Positions 1-9,109 of a stretch of 64,000 nucleotides of DNA are shown piece by piece. The notes below the pieces were generated by a model, which ran no database searches, was not told the DNA's origin, and saw nothing but the letters and a program-made list of their open reading frames with translations. Position numbers and translations under genes: made by a program. Positions within the stretch are counted from its first letter, which is position 1, and every line of letters begins with the position of its first letter. The stretch lies in the NCBI RefSeq assembly GCF_010537335.1, contig NZ_AP019711.1:496001-560000 (forward strand). The letters are read 5' to 3'. The stretch comes from Amedibacterium intestinale (GTDB lineage: Bacteria > Bacillota_I > Bacilli_A > Erysipelotrichales > Erysipelotrichaceae).

Positions 1-2
1 AA

Positions 3-1043
3 GTAAATTGTGAAACAAATAGTGAATATGCAAAGCAAGGTACTGAAGCCCATGCTCTTTGCGAATACAAATTAAAGATTGCAATTGGTATGGAAAGCAC
101 TGACCCTACAGAGAACCTTAGTTTCTATGACGAAGAAATGGAACGATGTGCAGAAGAGTACAAAAACTTTTGCTTATCTGTAAATCAAGAAACACAGAAA
201 ACTTGTAAAGACCCAGTTATTCTTATTGAAGAGAAACTTGATTTTTCAAATTATGTTCCTAACGGATTTGGAACTGGCGACTGCGTAATTATTGGAGATG
301 GAACTCTTCATGTAATTGATTATAAGCATGGTCAAGGTGTAGAAGTATTAGCTGACCATAACCCTCAAATGATGTGTTACGCATTAGGTGCATTGAATTT
401 GTACGATGGAATTTATGACATTGATAATGTTTCAATGACTATCTTCCAACCAAGAAGAGAAAACATCAGTACATTCGTTATGAAAAAAGATAATCTCTAC
501 ACTTGGGCAGATACAGTTCTAGTACCAAGAGCAAAATTAGCCTTTGATGGCGAAGGTGAATTTATGGCAGGAGATCATTGTAGATTTTGTAAGGTCAAAG
601 CAACTTGTAGGAAACGCATGGAACAAAACATGGAACTTGCAAAGTATGATTTTGAGATGCCTGTAACATTAGAAGATGCCGAGATTTCAATTGTTCTTTC
701 AAAAGTAGATGAACTTGTGTCATGGGCAACTGATGTTAAAGAGTATGCACTTCAAAGGGCAATGAGTGGTGTTCACTATGACGGATTTAAAGTAGTTGAA
801 GGTCGCAGTGTTCGCAAGTATACCGATGAAGATAAAGTGGCAGAAACTGTAACGAGTATAGGAAAAGACCCATATGAGAAGAAGTTACTAGGAATAACAG
901 CTATGACTACACTTCTTGGTAAGAAGAAATTTAATGAATTACTAGGTGATTTGGTTTACAAGCCAGAAGGCAAACCAACACTTGTTCCGGAAAGTGATAA
1001 ACGTCCGGAAATCAAAACAGCAAAAGAAGATTTTAATGACTAA
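3..1043 (+). CDS. DUF2800 Cas4/RecB-like phage nuclease (5' end missing)
   Basis: The reading frame is open from the first bases of the window, so the start lies upstream; an internal ATG at 90 is not the true start because the upstream residues (EYAKQGTEAHALCEYKL) match the family N-terminal region. A PD-(D/E)XK nuclease core is visible: an aspartate in the GDCVIIGDG segment and a DYK motif about ten residues later. A cysteine cluster (CRFCKVKATC) suggests an Fe-S site as in Cas4/AddB-type exonucleases. It precedes DUF2815 and the phage polymerase, a constant trio in Clostridia-type phages, so a role in phage recombination or replication is likely by context. Confidence 0.85.
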   Translation, partial: VNCETNSEYAKQGTEAHALCEYKLKIAIGMESTDPTENLSFYDEEMERCAEEYKNFCLSVNQETQKTCKDPVILIEEKLDFSNYVPNGFGTGDCVIIGDGTLHVIDYKHGQGVEVLADHNPQMMCYALGALNLYDGIYDIDNVSMTIFQPRRENISTFVMKKDNLYTWADTVLVPRAKLAFDGEGEFMAGDHCRFCKVKATCRKRMEQNMELAKYDFEMPVTLEDAEISIVLSKVDELVSWATDVKEYALQRAMSGVHYDGFKVVEGRSVRKYTDEDKVAETVTSIGKDPYEKKLLGITAMTTLLGKKKFNELLGDLVYKPEGKPTLVPESDKRPEIKTAKEDFND

Positions 1044-1058
1044 TAGGAGGAAAAGAAT

Positions 1059-1622
1059 ATGTCAAAATTTAATAACCCAATGAAAGTAATTACAGGACCT
1101 AACACAAGATGGAGCTATGCAAATGTCTGGGAGCCAAAATCAATCAATGGTGGTGCTCCAAAGTATAGTGTCAGCCTTATCATTCCAAAATCAGATAAGA
1201 CAACAGTGGATAAAATCAATGCTGCAATTAAGGCAGCTTATGAAGAAGGTCAATCAAAACTTAAAGGCAATGGTAGAAGTGTTCCTGCACTTTCTGCAAT
1301 TAAGACTCCTCTTCGTGACGGAGACCTTGAAAGACCAGACGATGAAGCATATGCAAATAGCTATTTCATCAATGCTAACTCTCCATCAGCACCTGGCATT
1401 GTAGATGTTGATAGAAATACAATCATTGACCGCAGTGAAGTCTATAGTGGTGTTTATGGACGTGCATCAATCAGCCTTTACGCATTTAATTCTAACGGGA
1501 ATAAAGGTATTGCTTGTGGTCTTAATAACTTACAAAAGATTAGAGATGGAGAACCACTTGGTGGTAAATCACGTGCTGAGGATGATTTTGCGACAGACGT
1601 AGATGATGATTTCTTATCTTAA
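1059..1622 (+). CDS. DUF2815 phage protein, probable ssDNA-binding
   Basis: This 187-residue protein starts at an ATG preceded by AGGAGG and lies 15 bases after the nuclease gene. It matches the DUF2815 family, usually found between a DUF2800 nuclease and the phage DNA polymerase. The C-terminus is strongly acidic (AEDDFATDVDDDFLS), as in many single-stranded DNA-binding proteins that recruit partners through an acidic tail. A single-strand-binding or annealing role is inferred from position and tail; no catalytic motif is visible. Confidence 0.8.
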   Translation: MSKFNNPMKVITGPNTRWSYANVWEPKSINGGAPKYSVSLIIPKSDKTTVDKINAAIKAAYEEGQSKLKGNGRSVPALSAIKTPLRDGDLERPDDEAYANSYFINANSPSAPGIVDVDRNTIIDRSEVYSGVYGRASISLYAFNSNGNKGIACGLNNLQKIRDGEPLGGKSRAEDDFATDVDDDFLS

Positions 1623-1643
1623 GAAAGGGTTTAGGTGAAAAAT

Positions 1644-1805
1644 ATGGAATTTTTAGAGACAATCATTTTATTTGTATGTATTTTAGCTTGGACTAGTTTA
1701 AGTGTTACTTTGTTAATCGATAGCATTCAAAGTTTTATCTTTGATAGAAGACGAGAAAAAAGAGAAATTGAGTATCATGAAGAACGTATGAAAAGTTTGA
1801 AATAA
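1644..1805 (+). CDS. Small single-pass membrane protein between DUF2815 and polymerase
   Basis: A 53-residue frame with a hydrophobic segment at about residues 5-24, followed by a highly charged tail (FDRRREKREIEYHEER). It fills the gap between two replication genes and reads in the same direction. The ribosome site is weak (AGGTGA). Function is unknown; the layout suggests an inner-membrane anchor with a cytoplasmic basic/acidic tail. Support comes from frame length, membrane-segment quality and tight packing. Confidence 0.55.
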   Translation: MEFLETIILFVCILAWTSLSVTLLIDSIQSFIFDRRREKREIEYHEERMKSLK

Positions 1806-1863
1806 TGTAGGTTTGGCGGTAGGAGAAATCTTATCGTCTTACTTTTTAGGAAGGTGGCAAGAA

Positions 1864-3846
1864 ATGAAAAATATCAGTATCGATATCGAAACATACTCAG
1901 ATGTTGATTTGCAGAAATGCGGTGTCTATAAGTATGTGGAGTCAGAAAACTTTGAGATTTTATTATTTGCATATTCGGCTGATGGTGGTGAAGTAATAGT
2001 GGTTGATTTGGCTCAAGGAGAAGAAATACCTCTAGAGATTATAAAAGCATTAACTGATGAAGATGTTACTAAATGGGCTTTCAATGCCAATTTTGAAAGA
2101 GTTTGTTTATCCAAATATTTACGAAGATTTTATGAGAATGAATTTACATCATATAGCATTTTGGAAGATACAGTTGGTGATTATCTTAGTCCTGTATCTT
2201 GGAAATGTTCTATGATTTGGTCTGCATATATGGGACTTCCTTTATCACTTGCAGGAGCTGGTGCAGTATTAGGATTATCAGAACAAAAGATGACAGAAGG
2301 GAAGGAGCTCATCCGATATTTCTGTGTTCCTTGTAAAGCTACGAAAGTGAATGGTGGTAGAACTAGAAATCTACCAATTCACGATAAAGCAAAGTGGGAG
2401 TTATTTAAGAAATATAACAAAAGAGATGTTGAGGTAGAAATGGCTATACAAGAAAAACTTTCTAAATTCCCAGTACCGGATTTCATTTGGGAAGAATATC
2501 ATCTTGATCAGGAAATCAATGATAGAGGAATTGCTCTTGATTTAGATATGGTAAAGAATGCTATTGCTTTTGATGAAAAGTCTAAAGCGGTACTGTCACA
2601 TAAAATGCAAGAACTAACAGCTCTAGAAAATCCTAACTCAGTTATGCAAATGAAAGAGTGGCTTTCAAATAACGGATTAGAGATGGATAGTCTTGGTAAA
2701 AAGGAAGTTGCAGCAGTATTAAAAACAGCGAAAGAACCACTTAAGACTGTGCTTGAGTTAAGACAGAAACTTTCAAAATCCTCAGTTAAGAAATATAGGG
2801 CAATGGAAAATGCTGTATGCAGAGATGGAAGAGCAAGAGGAATGTTCATGTTTTATGGTGCAAATCGAAGTGGAAGATGGGCTGGTAGACTTATTCAATT
2901 ACAGAATCTTCCTCAAAATCATATGTCAGATTTAGCAGAGGCACGAAGGCTTGTAAAGGATGGAAATTATGATGCTATGAATATGCTTTACGATGATATA
3001 CCGGATACTTTATCGCAACTTATTCGCACCGCCTTCGTACCAAGAAAAGGTATGAAATTTATTGTATCTGATTTTTCTGCTATTGAAGCTAGAGTGTTAT
3101 CACACCTTGCAGGAGAAAAATGGCGAGCAGAGGTCTTTGCAAATGGTGGTGACATCTACTGCGCATCGGCAAGTCAGATGTTTGGCGTTACGGTAGAAAA
3201 GCATGGTCAAAATGCTCATTTAAGACAAAAAGGTAAAATCGCAGAATTAGCACTTGGCTATGGTGGTTCAGTAGGAGCCTTAAAAGCTATGGGTGCTCTT
3301 GATATGGGACTTTCTGAAGAAGAATTACAACCACTTGTGAATATGTGGCGAGAGGCAAATCCTAATATTGTTAAATTTTGGTGGGATGTCGATCGTGCTG
3401 TAAAGAAAGCAGTAATTGAAAGAACACCATCGAAAATTGGAAATATCAGTTTTTTCTATAAAAGCGGAATGCTTTTTATTGAACTTCCAAGTGACAGAAG
3501 ACTTTCCTATGTAAAACCTAAGATGGGAGTAAATCAGTTCGGGAGTGAATCTGTCACTTATGAAGGTGTAGGTGGAACTAAGAAATGGGAAAGAATCGAA
3601 AGTTACGGGCCGAAGTTTGTAGAAAATATCGTACAAGCAATTAGCAGAGATATATTAATGTATGCCATCAGAACTTTATCTCATTGTTTTATCGTAGGTC
3701 ATGTCCATGATGAATTAATTATTGAATGTAGTAAGAATGTCTCTCTTGATGCTATTTGTAAGCAAATGGGAAGAACCCCACCTTGGATTTCCGGTATTTT
3801 ACTTCGTGCAGATGGATATGAAACAGAATTTTATAAAAAAGATTAA
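1864..3846 (+). CDS. Phage family A DNA polymerase with 3'-5' exonuclease
   Basis: This is the replicative polymerase of the phage (660 aa). The exonuclease carboxylates are visible: DIE near residue 7, the NANFE segment near residue 77 and an RDVE motif near residue 184. Polymerase motif A (SDFSAIEAR) lies near residue 402, motif B (RQKGKIAELALGYGG) near 450 and motif C (HVHDE) near 615. There is no 5' nuclease domain, which is normal for phage enzymes of this size. I chose the ATG at 1864 because AGGAAGGTGG lies just upstream; an in-frame TTG at 1813 has no such support. A rho-independent terminator follows. Confidence 0.95.
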   Translation: MKNISIDIETYSDVDLQKCGVYKYVESENFEILLFAYSADGGEVIVVDLAQGEEIPLEIIKALTDEDVTKWAFNANFERVCLSKYLRRFYENEFTSYSILEDTVGDYLSPVSWKCSMIWSAYMGLPLSLAGAGAVLGLSEQKMTEGKELIRYFCVPCKATKVNGGRTRNLPIHDKAKWELFKKYNKRDVEVEMAIQEKLSKFPVPDFIWEEYHLDQEINDRGIALDLDMVKNAIAFDEKSKAVLSHKMQELTALENPNSVMQMKEWLSNNGLEMDSLGKKEVAAVLKTAKEPLKTVLELRQKLSKSSVKKYRAMENAVCRDGRARGMFMFYGANRSGRWAGRLIQLQNLPQNHMSDLAEARRLVKDGNYDAMNMLYDDIPDTLSQLIRTAFVPRKGMKFIVSDFSAIEARVLSHLAGEKWRAEVFANGGDIYCASASQMFGVTVEKHGQNAHLRQKGKIAELALGYGGSVGALKAMGALDMGLSEEELQPLVNMWREANPNIVKFWWDVDRAVKKAVIERTPSKIGNISFFYKSGMLFIELPSDRRLSYVKPKMGVNQFGSESVTYEGVGGTKKWERIESYGPKFVENIVQAISRDILMYAIRTLSHCFIVGHVHDELIIECSKNVSLDAICKQMGRTPPWISGILLRADGYETEFYKKD

Positions 3847-3851
3847 ATAAA

Positions 3852-3885
3852 TGACTGGCAGGGGTAAAATCCTGCCATTTTTCTT
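3852..3885 (+). terminator. Rho-independent terminator after DNA polymerase
   Basis: A 7-8 bp stem (TGGCAGG / CCTGCCA) is followed by TTTTTCTTT. It separates the replication genes from the antirepressor gene. Confidence 0.75.
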
Positions 3886-3894
3886 TGCCTGTTA
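3860..3894 (+). repeat. Copy 1 of composite phage repeat (AGGGGTAAAA-N9-TTTTCTTTGCCTGTTA)
   Basis: A 10-base block, nine variable bases and a 16-base block recur with identical spacing near 32.8 kb. This copy overlaps the terminator after the polymerase and runs into the hairpin ahead of the antirepressor. Function is unknown; both copies sit immediately before genes that control the phage life style. Confidence 0.6.
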
Positions 3895-3929
3895 TTTAGA
3901 GGAATAGTCCTCGAAAAAATAACAGGAGG
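3888..3929 (+). promoter_or_regulatory. Hairpin that can occlude the antirepressor ribosome site
   Basis: Arms CCTGTTATTT and AAATAACAGG pair perfectly and enclose an inner GAGGA/TCCTC stem with a 4-base loop. The last bases of the right arm are the first bases of the AGGAGG ribosome site of the next gene. Folding would therefore compete with translation initiation. This is read from the sequence; regulation is inferred. Confidence 0.55.
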
Positions 3930-3937
3930 TAATTCTA

Positions 3938-4747
3938 ATGAACGAATTGCGAAAATTTACAAATGCGGAGTTTGGTTCTATCCGCGCAGTAACAATAAAT
4001 GGAGAGCCATATTTTGTAGGAAAGGACGTAGCAGAGATTCTTGGTTACAGCAATACCAAAGATGCAATTGCGACTCATGTAGATGAGAAAGACAGAACTG
4101 TAATCCAAAGGTCGGAAAACGCGACCTTAGAAATTCCAAATAGAGGATTGACGGTTATAAACGAAAGTGGTCTTTACAGTTTAATTCTTTCAAGCAAGAT
4201 GCCAAGTGCAAAAAAGTTTAAGAGATGGGTAACATCGGAAGTATTGCCTAGTATTCGTAAATACGGAACTTATGCAGTAGACAAATTACTTAATAATCCC
4301 GATATGCTTATTGCTGCTCTTACTCAGCTAAAAGAAGAAAGAGAAAATGCAAGGCTGCTTCAAGAAACAATTGCTATTCAGAATCAGCAAATTGTAGAAA
4401 TGAAGCCTAAGGCTAGTTACTATGATGTAGTTTTGAACTGTAAGGATTTAGTTGCTATTTCTGTAATTGCTAAAGACTATGGTTGGACTGCCAATTATAT
4501 GAATCAATATCTTCACGAAAAAGGGATTCAGTTTAAACAAGGTAAGAAAATTTGGCTTTTGTACAAAGAGTATGCAGAAATGGGACTTACATCAACGAAA
4601 ACACATACTTATGGAGGTTCAGACGGAAGCACTCATTCCAAACCACATACCTATTGGACACAAAAAGGTCGTTTGTTTATCTACGACTTACTTAAAAAGG
4701 ATGGCATCTTACCGATGATAGAAAAAGAGGTGCAGGAGAATGACTAA
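3938..4747 (+). CDS. Phage antirepressor (Bro-N plus KilA-C/ANT domain)
   Basis: The 269-residue protein has an N-terminal Bro-N domain (residues ~1-110), recognised by FVGKDVAEILGYSNTKDAI and by KKFKRWVTSEVLPSIRKYG. A short coiled segment and a C-terminal KilA-C/ANT-type DNA-binding domain (from ~145, ending KKDGILPMIEKE) follow. Such proteins inactivate or bypass phage repressors or act on early promoters. It starts 8 bases after AGGAGG, and the hairpin just upstream could hide that site. The next gene overlaps its end by 8 bases. Confidence 0.9.
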   Translation: MNELRKFTNAEFGSIRAVTINGEPYFVGKDVAEILGYSNTKDAIATHVDEKDRTVIQRSENATLEIPNRGLTVINESGLYSLILSSKMPSAKKFKRWVTSEVLPSIRKYGTYAVDKLLNNPDMLIAALTQLKEERENARLLQETIAIQNQQIVEMKPKASYYDVVLNCKDLVAISVIAKDYGWTANYMNQYLHEKGIQFKQGKKIWLLYKEYAEMGLTSTKTHTYGGSDGSTHSKPHTYWTQKGRLFIYDLLKKDGILPMIEKEVQEND

Positions 4748-5084
4748 TAAGGAATATAGACCGCTTGTTTACATCTGTAGTAAGTATCGTGGGGATATAA
4801 AAACAAATGTAGAAAATGCTCGTAAGTACTGCAGATTTGCACTTGATAACATGACAATTCCTATTGCTCCCCACCTTTTATACCCACAGTTTATGAATGA
4901 TGATGATCCAAATGAGAGATACTTAGCCGTTCATACGATTAACTATGTACTTTTAGGTAAATGCAGAGAACTATGGGTATTTGGCAAAGAATTCTCTGAT
5001 GGAATGCAAAGAGAAATTGATATTGCTAAAAGAAGAAAAATGAAAATTAGATATTTTTCTGAAGAAATGGAGGAGCAAGCATAA
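4740..5084 (+). CDS. DUF4406-like protein (nucleoside deoxyribosyltransferase fold)
   Basis: A 114-residue protein with the compact Rossmann-like pattern of DUF4406: an initial strand VYICSKYRG, the APHLLYPQF segment, and WVFGKEFSDGMQREI, which resembles the nucleotide-sugar pocket of nucleoside 2-deoxyribosyltransferases. It overlaps the antirepressor gene upstream and shares one base with the primase-helicase gene downstream, so it is translationally coupled in the replication operon. A nucleotide-modifying role is a family-level inference; no phage substrate is known to me. Confidence 0.75.
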   Translation: MTNKEYRPLVYICSKYRGDIKTNVENARKYCRFALDNMTIPIAPHLLYPQFMNDDDPNERYLAVHTINYVLLGKCRELWVFGKEFSDGMQREIDIAKRRKMKIRYFSEEMEEQA

Positions 5085-7324
5085 TGAAATTTACTATTTA
5101 TACAGCAAATTGTGTCGGTAATCCAGCGAATTCTCTTTATCCTAACAAATCTGAAATCAGTAATAAGGACGATATGCTTGCCGCCATTGCTAGAGATCAT
5201 GTATGTGCTGAGTTTAAGAATTGCCATCGAAGTGTTGATGATTTCATTTCCTCTGATATAGAGGTTATGGATTGTGATAACGACCATAGTGATGATTCTA
5301 AAGATTGGATTTATCCAGAAATGTATGAAGATTTATTTCCTAATGTCAGTTATATCGTAGTTCCAAGTAGGAACGATGGTAAGGATAAAGGTAATAAATC
5401 AGCAAGACCAAGACATCATATCTACTTTCCACATGAGCCAATTACTGTAGCTGAAGAATGTGCAGGTATCAAAGAGAGATTACAGGAAGTTATGACTTTC
5501 TTTGATGATAATGCACTTGATGCCGCAAGGTTTATTTTTGGTCATACGCCAACAGATATTATTTGGCATGAAGGAACTAGGTCGATTGTGGATTTTTTAG
5601 ATGAGTTGGATTTTGAAGAGTTTGATAATGCTACTCAAAGTATCGGCGAGGGTTCTCGTAACAGCACTATGAGCCATATTGCCGGACGCTTGATTAAAAG
5701 GTATGGGAATACGGATAAAGCACATGAAATCTATCTTGAAAAAGCTAAACTATGTAATCCACCTTTAGAATATAATGAACTCTCTTTGATTTGGAGCAGT
5801 GCAATTAAATTTGGTAAAAAGGTGCAAGCACAAGAAGGATATATTGCTCCAGAAGATTTTGAAAAAGGATACAGCTTAAAACCAGATGATTATTCAGATA
5901 TTGGACAAGCTAAGGTACTCGCTCGTGAATATAAAGGCGAACTTGCTTATACAGACTCGACTGATTATTTAAGATATGATGGTACGCATTGGTCTGAATC
6001 AAAGCAACTTGCTGTTGGTGCTTGCGAGGAGTTTTTGGATAAACAATTAAACGAGTCATTGGCAGCGGTAGAAAAAGCTAAGAAATCACTTCTTGATGCC
6101 GGCATAGATAAGGAAATCATTATGGCAGGAGGAAAAACGCTTGAAAAAGCAATTGATGAAAATAGTGAAAAAGCATTCAAGGAATTTATGATGGCATTGA
6201 AATATAATGCGTTCGTTATGAAAAGAAGAGATATGAAATACGTAACTTCTGCATTGCAAGCCGCTAAGCCCATGCTACTTAAGGAAATTACAGATTTTGA
6301 TGTTCAGGAGTTTCTGCTAAATACTCCTGATGGTACTTATGATTTAAGAAATGGAAGTAGTAAAGAACATCAAGCGGAAGATTTTATCACGAAAGTGACA
6401 GCAATTTCTCCAAATGATTTAGGCATGAATTTATGGCTTAATGCTTTAGAAAATTTTTTCTGTAAAGATAAGGAACTTATTGATTATGTACAACAAATCG
6501 TAGGTCTTTCTGCAATTGGAAAAGTTTATGTTGAGGCTCTTGTAATTGCTTATGGAGAAGGAAGTAATGGTAAAAGTACGTTTTGGAATACCATCGCACG
6601 AGTTCTTGGAACATACAGCGGTGCAATTTCAGCAGATGCATTGACTGTTGGTTGTAAAAGAAATGTCAGACCGGAAATGGCAGAACTTAAAGGTAAGCGA
6701 TTAGTTGTGGCAGCTGAGCTTGAAGAAGGAATGCGTCTTAATACATCAATCGTTAAACAGCTATGTTCTACAGATGAGGTATCTGCAGAAAAGAAATATA
6801 AGGATCCATTTAAATATGTGCCAACTCACACGCTAGTTTTATATACAAACCATCTTCCAAAGGTAGGTGCAAATGATGATGGTACTTGGCGTAGACTGAT
6901 TGTCATTCCTTTTAATGCAAAAATTACTGGTAGTGGAGATAAGAAAAATTATGCTGATTATCTTTATGAAAACGCAGGTGGTGCAGTTCTTTCATGGATT
7001 ATTGATGGAGCACAAAAGGCTATCAAAAATAACTTCAAGATTAAAAATCCTAAGGTTGTTGAGGATGCCATCAATAAATACCGTGAAAACAATGACTGGC
7101 TTTCTAGTTTTATTGAAGAATGTTGTGAAGTAGATGATTCTTATCAGCAAAAATCGGGAGAGTTCTATCAAGAGTATCGTTCTTATTGTGCAAGAACCGG
7201 AGAGTATACAAGAAGTACCACTGATTTTTATACAGGAATTGAAAATGCAGGATTTAAAAGAAAGAAAACGAAAGGATGCAATTTTGTGCTTGGAATTCGT
7301 TTGAAATCGGACTTTTTAGATTAG
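5084..7324 (+). CDS. Phage/plasmid primase-helicase (VapE/D5, P4 type)
   Basis: A 746-residue protein with an N-terminal primase-like region and a C-terminal superfamily 3 helicase. The Walker A loop (GEGSNGKSTF) is near residue 490; the following VVAAELEEG strand and the YTNHLPKV sensor segment are typical of D5/P4 helicases. The D5-N region precedes the ATPase. In phages of this type it opens the origin and primes the phage polymerase. A repeat cluster immediately downstream is a candidate origin. Length and domain order are normal. Confidence 0.92.
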   Translation: MKFTIYTANCVGNPANSLYPNKSEISNKDDMLAAIARDHVCAEFKNCHRSVDDFISSDIEVMDCDNDHSDDSKDWIYPEMYEDLFPNVSYIVVPSRNDGKDKGNKSARPRHHIYFPHEPITVAEECAGIKERLQEVMTFFDDNALDAARFIFGHTPTDIIWHEGTRSIVDFLDELDFEEFDNATQSIGEGSRNSTMSHIAGRLIKRYGNTDKAHEIYLEKAKLCNPPLEYNELSLIWSSAIKFGKKVQAQEGYIAPEDFEKGYSLKPDDYSDIGQAKVLAREYKGELAYTDSTDYLRYDGTHWSESKQLAVGACEEFLDKQLNESLAAVEKAKKSLLDAGIDKEIIMAGGKTLEKAIDENSEKAFKEFMMALKYNAFVMKRRDMKYVTSALQAAKPMLLKEITDFDVQEFLLNTPDGTYDLRNGSSKEHQAEDFITKVTAISPNDLGMNLWLNALENFFCKDKELIDYVQQIVGLSAIGKVYVEALVIAYGEGSNGKSTFWNTIARVLGTYSGAISADALTVGCKRNVRPEMAELKGKRLVVAAELEEGMRLNTSIVKQLCSTDEVSAEKKYKDPFKYVPTHTLVLYTNHLPKVGANDDGTWRRLIVIPFNAKITGSGDKKNYADYLYENAGGAVLSWIIDGAQKAIKNNFKIKNPKVVEDAINKYRENNDWLSSFIEECCEVDDSYQQKSGEFYQEYRSYCARTGEYTRSTTDFYTGIENAGFKRKKTKGCNFVLGIRLKSDFLD

Positions 7325-7326
7325 AA

Positions 7327-7431
7327 GGTGGAGGTCGTGGAGGTCTATTATATAAAACCCCTTTAGGGCAGAATTTTTAGTAAAAAATCACTCTATATAA
7401 AGTTTTAGAAACGACTTCATCGACCTCCACC
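7327..7431 (+). repeat. GTGGAGGTC repeat cluster, candidate phage replication origin
   Basis: Two tandem copies of GTGGAGGTC (7328-7345) face an inverted copy (7422-7430). The outer 11 bases GGTGGAGGTCG and CGACCTCCACC are perfect inverted repeats about 83 bases apart, enclosing AT-rich DNA. The cluster lies between the SF3 helicase and VRR-NUC genes. An origin or helicase-binding role is inferred from symmetry and position. Confidence 0.5.
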
Positions 7432-7453
7432 ATTATAGATTTTGGAGGTATTT

Positions 7454-7735
7454 ATGCGAGAAAAAGAAATAGAACAAAAACTTGTTGATACTGTAAAAAA
7501 GCATGGTGGTATTTGTCCTAAATTCGTATCTCCTGGTTTTTCAGGAATGCCGGATAGAATTGTTCTTCTACCAAAAGGCAAGTTTGCTTTTGTGGAACTT
7601 AAAGCACCAAATAAAAAACCGAGACCTTTGCAAGTAGCTAGGCATAAATTATTGATGGGGCTTGGCTTTCGAGTTTATGTCATTGATGGGATAGAGCAAA
7701 TTGGAGGTATTATTGATGAAATACGAGCCACATAG
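7454..7735 (+). CDS. VRR-NUC domain nuclease
   Basis: This 93-residue protein is a stand-alone VRR-NUC nuclease. The PD-(D/E)XK-type residues are visible in GMPDRIVLL and FVELKAPNKKPRPLQ. VRR-NUC proteins are Holliday-junction or structure-specific nucleases of FAN1 type, and phage versions are almost always next to a SNF2-like helicase, as here. The ATG follows GGAGGT by 4-5 bases; an upstream in-frame TTG lies inside that ribosome site. The end overlaps the start of the helicase gene. Confidence 0.9.
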   Translation: MREKEIEQKLVDTVKKHGGICPKFVSPGFSGMPDRIVLLPKGKFAFVELKAPNKKPRPLQVARHKLLMGLGFRVYVIDGIEQIGGIIDEIRAT

Positions 7736-9056
7736 TTATCAGAAATATGCAACCAACTTTATCGAAAGAAATTCAATAGCAGCATTACTACTTGATATGG
7801 GACTTGGAAAAACAAGCATCACGCTGACTGCACTTAACAATCTGCTGTTTGATTACTTTGATGTTCATCGCATCTTAGTAGTCGCACCTCTTCGAGTAGC
7901 AAGGACAACATGGTCGGATGAAATTGAAAAGTGGGATCATCTTTCTAATCTTACCTTTGCGATTGCAGTTGGAACAGAAAAAGAAAGAATTGCAGCATTG
8001 GGACAAAAAGCGGATATCACAATGATCAACCGTGAAAATCTGCAGTGGCTGATAGAAAAGAGTGGACAATCCTTTGAGTATGACATGGTGGTGATCGATG
8101 AACTGAGTTCCTTTAAGAATCATCAAGCTAAAAGATTTAAAGCGTTGATGAAAGTCAGACCAAAAGTAAAAAGAATCGTGGGACTTACGGGTACGCCATC
8201 AAGTAATGGACTTATGGATCTGTTTGCAGAATTCAAAATCTTAGATATGGGAGTAAGACTTGGAAGATTTATAGGACAGTATCGAAATGCATACTTTACA
8301 CCTGATAAAATGAATGGTCCTATTGTTTATAGCTATAAGCCTCTTCCTTCTGCAGAAAAGATTATTTATGAAAAAATATCTGACATAACAATTTCAATGA
8401 AAGCTACTGACCATTTAAAAATGCCTGAACTAATTGAATGTGAAACAGTGGTGAAAATGTCAGAAAAGGAAAAGAAAAACTATACAACCTTGAAAAAGGA
8501 ACTTGTACTTTCTATCCCTGATGGTGAAATAACTGTAGCCAATGCAGCATCACTTTCAAATAAGCTGTCACAAATGGCAAATGGTGCAATTTATTTTGAA
8601 GATAATGAATTTGTAACAATCCATGATAGGAAATTAGATGCACTTGAGGATTTGATTGAAAGTGCAAATGGTAAACCTCTACTTGTTGCTTATTGGTTTA
8701 AACATGATCTTGAGCGAATAAAAGAAAGGTTTGATGTTCGTGAAATTAAAACTTCTGATGATATAAAGGATTGGAATGATGGAAAAATTCTTGTAGCAGT
8801 TATTCATCCGGCAAGTGCAGGTCATGGACTTAATCTTCAAAGTGGAGGTTCTACACTTGTTTGGTTTGGTCTTACTTGGAGCTTAGAACTTTATCAGCAA
8901 ACCAATGCAAGACTTTATAGACAAGGTCAAAAGAATACAGTTGTTATTCATCATATCATTACTAAAGGAACGATTGATGAAGATATAGTGAAAGCATTAA
9001 AACGAAAAGATAAAACTCAAAGTAGTTTAATTGATGCAGTAAAAGCAAAATTGTAA
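7716..9056 (+). CDS. Phage SNF2-family DEAD/DEAH helicase
   Basis: A 446-residue superfamily 2 helicase. Motif I (LLDMGLGKTS) is at residues ~25-34, the Walker B motif is VIDEL near 126, motif III is GLTGTPSSNG, and motif VI is QTNARLYRQGQ near 395. It lacks extra targeting domains, as is usual in phage SNF2 helicases. Its partner is the overlapping VRR-NUC gene; together they probably remodel and cut branched replication intermediates. The ATG follows GGAGGT by 7 bases. Confidence 0.93.
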   Translation: MKYEPHSYQKYATNFIERNSIAALLLDMGLGKTSITLTALNNLLFDYFDVHRILVVAPLRVARTTWSDEIEKWDHLSNLTFAIAVGTEKERIAALGQKADITMINRENLQWLIEKSGQSFEYDMVVIDELSSFKNHQAKRFKALMKVRPKVKRIVGLTGTPSSNGLMDLFAEFKILDMGVRLGRFIGQYRNAYFTPDKMNGPIVYSYKPLPSAEKIIYEKISDITISMKATDHLKMPELIECETVVKMSEKEKKNYTTLKKELVLSIPDGEITVANAASLSNKLSQMANGAIYFEDNEFVTIHDRKLDALEDLIESANGKPLLVAYWFKHDLERIKERFDVREIKTSDDIKDWNDGKILVAVIHPASAGHGLNLQSGGSTLVWFGLTWSLELYQQTNARLYRQGQKNTVVIHHIITKGTIDEDIVKALKRKDKTQSSLIDAVKAKL

Positions 9057-9109
9057 ATCAAAGACAAAAATTGACAATCCGAGGGAAAGAAAAATCGGAG
9101 GTGTCACAT

